Of a DNA stretch of 64,000 nt, positions 61,206-64,000 are shown piece after piece. The stretch is from an uncultured Bacteroidia bacterium (GTDB taxonomy: Bacteria; Bacteroidota; Bacteroidia; Bacteroidales; UBA932): contig CACWOH010000004.1 of NCBI GenBank assembly GCA_902762435.1, forward strand, positions 87,188 through 151,187, given 5' to 3'. Under the pieces are notes generated by a model. It saw nothing but the letters and a program-made list of their open reading frames with translations. It had not been told where the DNA came from and did not search any database. A program made the position numbers and the translations under genes. Each line of letters opens with the position of its first letter. Position 1 is the first letter of the stretch.

Positions 61206-61966
61206 TGAAAGCCCTGATTGTCGAAGACGAGCGAATGGCGCAGGCGCAGCTCGTCCGCCTGCTGAAAGCCCACTTCCCCGACATCGAGGTGGTGCAGGCC
61301 ACCGATTCCGTCCGGTCCACGGTGGAATACCTGTCCGCGGACCCGCCCCTGGACCTCATCTTCATGGATGTGGAACTCTCCGACGGGGAATGCTTCGAGA
61401 TCTTCCGCCAGGTGGCCGTGCACGCCCAGGTCATCATGACCACCGCCTACGACTCCTATGCGCTCAAGGCCTTCGAGGCGGGCAGCATCGACTACCTCCT
61501 CAAGCCCATCGGCGAGGATGCGCTCCGGCGCGCGGTGGGCCGCTGCCGGCAGCGGCTCCAGAGCGCACCTGCCGCCGGGATCGACGTCGAGAAACTGCTC
61601 GCGGCTGTGACAGGAACCGCCAAAAAGCAATACCGGGAGCGCTTTGTCGTGTACGTGGGCGACCGCATCATCCCCGTCCGGACGGATGAGATCGCCGGAT
61701 TCTTCTCCGAGGAAAAGGCGAACTACCTGTTTACCGGATCGGGGGAACGCTACCTCGTGGACAGCACGCTGGACGCCCTGGAGGGCGAACTGGACCCGGA
61801 ACGCTTCTTCCGCATCTCGCGCGGGGCGATCGTCGCGCGGAGCGCCGTCCGCAGCGTCAGCCGCCACTTCAGCGGCCGCCTGAAGCTGGAACTGGATCCC
61901 GCGCCGCCCTTCGAGCCCACGGTTTCCCGCGCCCGCGTGGACGATTTCCTGAAGTGGCTGGAATAG
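61202..61966 (+). CDS. LytTR-family response regulator
   Basis: 254 residues. Receiver domain (1-~120) with acidic pocket VEDE, phosphoacceptor Asp in LIFMDVELSDG, and the Lys of YLLKPI. The C-terminal LytTR DNA-binding domain (about 142-254) shows RIIPVRTDEIAGFFSEEK, FRISRGAIVARSAVRSVSR. LytTR proteins bind paired 9-bp direct repeats; such a pair lies 1.2 kb upstream in the divergent promoter. Autoregulation and control of the starch genes are inferred. Its stop directly abuts the convergent SDR stop. Confidence 0.92.
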   Translation: MMKALIVEDERMAQAQLVRLLKAHFPDIEVVQATDSVRSTVEYLSADPPLDLIFMDVELSDGECFEIFRQVAVHAQVIMTTAYDSYALKAFEAGSIDYLLKPIGEDALRRAVGRCRQRLQSAPAAGIDVEKLLAAVTGTAKKQYRERFVVYVGDRIIPVRTDEIAGFFSEEKANYLFTGSGERYLVDSTLDALEGELDPERFFRISRGAIVARSAVRSVSRHFSGRLKLELDPAPPFEPTVSRARVDDFLKWLE

Positions 61967-62761
61967 TTACAGCTTGTAGTACGAGCCGAGGATCTTCGCG
62001 AACCAGCTCGGCGGCAGGAGCTTCTTGAGCGTCACCGACAGACGCTGCTCCAGGGTGGCAATCACGTACTGATAGCGCGGACGCTTCTTCCGCACGATCT
62101 TCGCAATCCTCTCCGCCAGGAATTCCGGCTTCAGGCCGGTGGTCTCGTCGTGTTCGATGCTCGCCAGCGACTTGGCGTAGGTCTGGTAAACCTCGTAGGC
62201 CGCGGGATCCGCGACGCTCTTGCGCTGCGCGGTAAAGGCGGTGGCGAAGTCGCCCGGTTCGATCACCACGACCTGGATGCCGAAGGCCTTCGTCTCCAGG
62301 CGCAGGGCCTCGCAGTAGCCTTCGATGGCGAACTTCGAGGCGGAATAGAGCCCCTGGAACGGCAGGCCCATCAGGCCGCCTATCGAGCTGAAGCACAGGA
62401 TTTTGCCTCCGCCCTGGGCCCGCATGGCGGGCACGACCCAGTGCAGGAAGCGCACCATCCCCATCCAGTTGATGTCCATCTGGCGCTGCGCGTCCTCCAG
62501 TGAGGAGAACTCCAGCGGCCCGCCGATGCCCATCCCGGCGTTGTTGATGAACACGTCGATGCGGCCTTCGGCCTCGAGCACCCGCTTCACCGCGGCCTCG
62601 CAGTCCTCCGCCCGCTGGACGTCGGCCTGGATATAGGTCACGCCGGGCAGGAAGTCCTTCGCCTTGCGGTGGGTGCCATAGACCTTGTGGCCGTCCGCGC
62701 TGAGGCGCGCGGCCATCGCCCGGCCGAAGCCGGACGTAATGCCGGTAATGAGGATAACCAT
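61967..62761 (-). CDS. Short-chain dehydrogenase/reductase, possible 3-ketosphinganine reductase
   Basis: 264 residues, classical SDR: NAD(P)-binding TGITSGFG, NNAGMGIGG, catalytic Ser in SSIGG and YSASK, with a hydrophobic basic C-terminal tail. It lies 15 nt downstream of the serine palmitoyltransferase gene in the same direction, so reduction of 3-ketosphinganine is the obvious candidate reaction. SDR specificity cannot be read from motifs, and Bacteroidetes have other SDRs proposed for this step. Confidence 0.8.
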   Translation of the reverse strand: MVILITGITSGFGRAMAARLSADGHKVYGTHRKAKDFLPGVTYIQADVQRAEDCEAAVKRVLEAEGRIDVFINNAGMGIGGPLEFSSLEDAQRQMDINWMGMVRFLHWVVPAMRAQGGGKILCFSSIGGLMGLPFQGLYSASKFAIEGYCEALRLETKAFGIQVVVIEPGDFATAFTAQRKSVADPAAYEVYQTYAKSLASIEHDETTGLKPEFLAERIAKIVRKKRPRYQYVIATLEQRLSVTLKKLLPPSWFAKILGSYYKL

Positions 62762-62776
62762 ATGTATGTGAAGCGT

Positions 62777-63973
62777 TTAGCCTTCGATGATGCCGAGCTC
62801 GCGGAAGATCTTGGTCAGCACCTCCACGGCCTGGTCCACCTGCTCGATGCTGTGCGTGGCCATCAGCGCGAAGCGGATGAGCACGTCCTTCTCCGGCACG
62901 GCGGGGGCGATCACCGGGGTGATGAACACGCCCTGGTCGTAGGCCTTGCGGACGACGGTCATCGCCTTCACGGTGTCGCGCACGAACAGCGGGATGATCG
63001 GGGACTGGGTGTGCCCGGTGTCGAAGCCGTTGGCCTTGAAGGCCTCCTGCGCGTGGCGGGTGACCTCCCAGAGGTGCTCGCGGCGCTCGGGCTCGTTGAT
63101 CATGATGTCCAGCGCGCAGGAGGCGGCGGCCACGGAAGCCGGCGTCATGGAGGCGCTGAAGATGAGCGTGCGGGAATTGTGCTTGAGGTAGTCGATGACT
63201 TCCGTGTCGCCGGCGATGAAGCCGCCCAGCGAGCCGAAGCTCTTGGAGAAAGTGCCCATGATGAGGTCGGTCTCCTTGGTCAGGCCGAAGTGGCTGGCGG
63301 TGCCGGAGCCGTTCTCGCCGATCACGCCGAGCGCGTGGGCGTCGTCCACCATTACGGAAGCCTTGTATTTCTTGCACAGGCGCACCAGGTCGGGCAGCGG
63401 GGCGATGTCGCCCTCCATCGAGTACACGCCGTCCACGACGATGAGTTTCGGGGCGTTGCGGGGGGTGAGCCAGAGTTTCTTCTCCAGGTCCGCCATGTCG
63501 TTGTGGCGGAACTTGCGCACTTCGCTGAAACTCAGGCGGCTGCCGTCGATGATGCAGGCGTGGTCCAGGGCGTCCAGGAAGACGAATCCGCCGCGGAAGC
63601 CCAGGCTGCCCACGACGCCCAGGTTCACCTGGAAACCGGTGCTGTAGGTCACCGCGGACTCCTTGCCCACGAACTTGGCGAGCTTCGCCTCCAGCTCTTC
63701 GTGGAGGTCGAGGGTGCCGTTGAGGAAGCGGCTGCCGGAGCAGCTGGTGCCGTATTTCTCTATCGCTTTGATGGCGGCCTCCTTGAGACGGGGGTCGTCG
63801 GAAAGTCCCAAATAGGAATTGGAGCCGAACATCAGGACCTTGGTGCCGTCAGCCATGGTGACGAGGGGGTCTTGACCGGAGGAGATGGGGCGGTAGTAGG
63901 GATAGATACCCAGGCCCTTGGCCTCTTCTGCGCGCTTGTCCTTGGCGCAGAGCTCATTCAAGATTTTCTTCAT
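62777..63973 (-). CDS. spt: Serine palmitoyltransferase (alpha-oxoamine synthase family)
   Basis: 398 residues. PLP lysine in MGTFSKSFGSLGGF, cofactor residues in VMVDDAHALGVIG, and N-terminal LMFGSNSYLGLSDD, TSCSGSRFLNGT. Alpha-oxoamine synthases also include KBL and BioF; the lack of biotin neighbours, the adjacent SDR and the close match to the Bacteroidetes SPT form favour SPT, which condenses L-serine with palmitoyl thioester to 3-ketosphinganine, the first step of sphingolipid synthesis. Cytoplasmic/membrane-associated. The promoter region is cut by the window edge, where 27 bases show nothing further. Confidence 0.88.
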   Translation of the reverse strand: MKKILNELCAKDKRAEEAKGLGIYPYYRPISSGQDPLVTMADGTKVLMFGSNSYLGLSDDPRLKEAAIKAIEKYGTSCSGSRFLNGTLDLHEELEAKLAKFVGKESAVTYSTGFQVNLGVVGSLGFRGGFVFLDALDHACIIDGSRLSFSEVRKFRHNDMADLEKKLWLTPRNAPKLIVVDGVYSMEGDIAPLPDLVRLCKKYKASVMVDDAHALGVIGENGSGTASHFGLTKETDLIMGTFSKSFGSLGGFIAGDTEVIDYLKHNSRTLIFSASMTPASVAAASCALDIMINEPERREHLWEVTRHAQEAFKANGFDTGHTQSPIIPLFVRDTVKAMTVVRKAYDQGVFITPVIAPAVPEKDVLIRFALMATHSIEQVDQAVEVLTKIFRELGIIEG

Positions 63974-64000
63974 TTTGGTCGGTTTTGACTTTCAGTACAA

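Noticed and set aside
1-64000. tRNA/rRNA genes, riboswitches, CRISPR arrays, insertion sequences and prophage.
   Set aside because: I looked through the intergenic stretches and saw no cloverleaf-type sequence, array, transposase or integrase that could be supported.

Overview
The window is a GC-rich (about 60% by eye) Bacteroidales chromosome segment. The assignment rests on a fused SecDF, SusC/SusD/SusE-type outer-membrane proteins, fused CcsBA, single-chain glycyl-tRNA synthetase, serine palmitoyltransferase, lipoproteins with acidic residues after the lipobox cysteine, and promoters with the Bacteroidetes -7 element TAnnTTTG, some paired with a -33 TTG 20 bp upstream. Family or genus cannot be fixed from the sequence alone. 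No tRNA, rRNA, CRISPR array, transposase or phage gene was seen, and no gene-free stretch exceeds 300 bases.

Layout. 1-9.8 kb: the end of galK, then a leftward run mfd - coaX - OMP - TPR protein - lptC-like - ppiD-like (repair, CoA synthesis, envelope biogenesis). 9.8-10.06 kb: a strikingly AT-rich divergent gap with repeated TTNTCAAC elements, a candidate replication origin. 10-29.5 kb: mostly rightward housekeeping genes (ruvB, sdhAB, ybeY-mnmG, sufS-sufE-DUF59-folK, glyS-thiL-like, dnaE) with leftward hflX, tonB, ruvA and a beta-helix lipoprotein. A perfect parS-like palindrome lies in mnmG, with two imperfect copies nearby. 29.5-34.1 kb: leftward secDF, floA and nfeD. 34.2-39.7 kb: a leftward operon porin - imelysin - diheme cytochrome - ccsBA, probably an iron/redox envelope system. 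39.8-40.7 kb: a PepSY-like lipoprotein.

40.9-59.9 kb is a complete co-directional starch locus: inner-membrane maltose-type transporter, SusC, SusD, a seven-module SusE/F-like lipoprotein, SusG-like amylase, a GH53 galactanase, two more GH13 enzymes, GH97 alpha-glucosidase and GH77 MalQ. Together these cover surface binding and cleavage, outer-membrane import, periplasmic trimming, inner-membrane uptake and cytoplasmic disproportionation. Divergent to it is a LytS/LytTR two-component pair (60.1-62.0 kb), and the shared intergenic region carries two LytTR-type boxes with exactly 12 bp between them, suggesting direct control of the starch locus. 62.0-64.0 kb: an SDR and serine palmitoyltransferase, the start of sphingolipid synthesis.

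The most interesting points are the LytTR boxes, the candidate oriC with parS cluster, the seven-module starch-binding lipoprotein, and a ThiL-family protein that has lost all of its expected catalytic aspartates.
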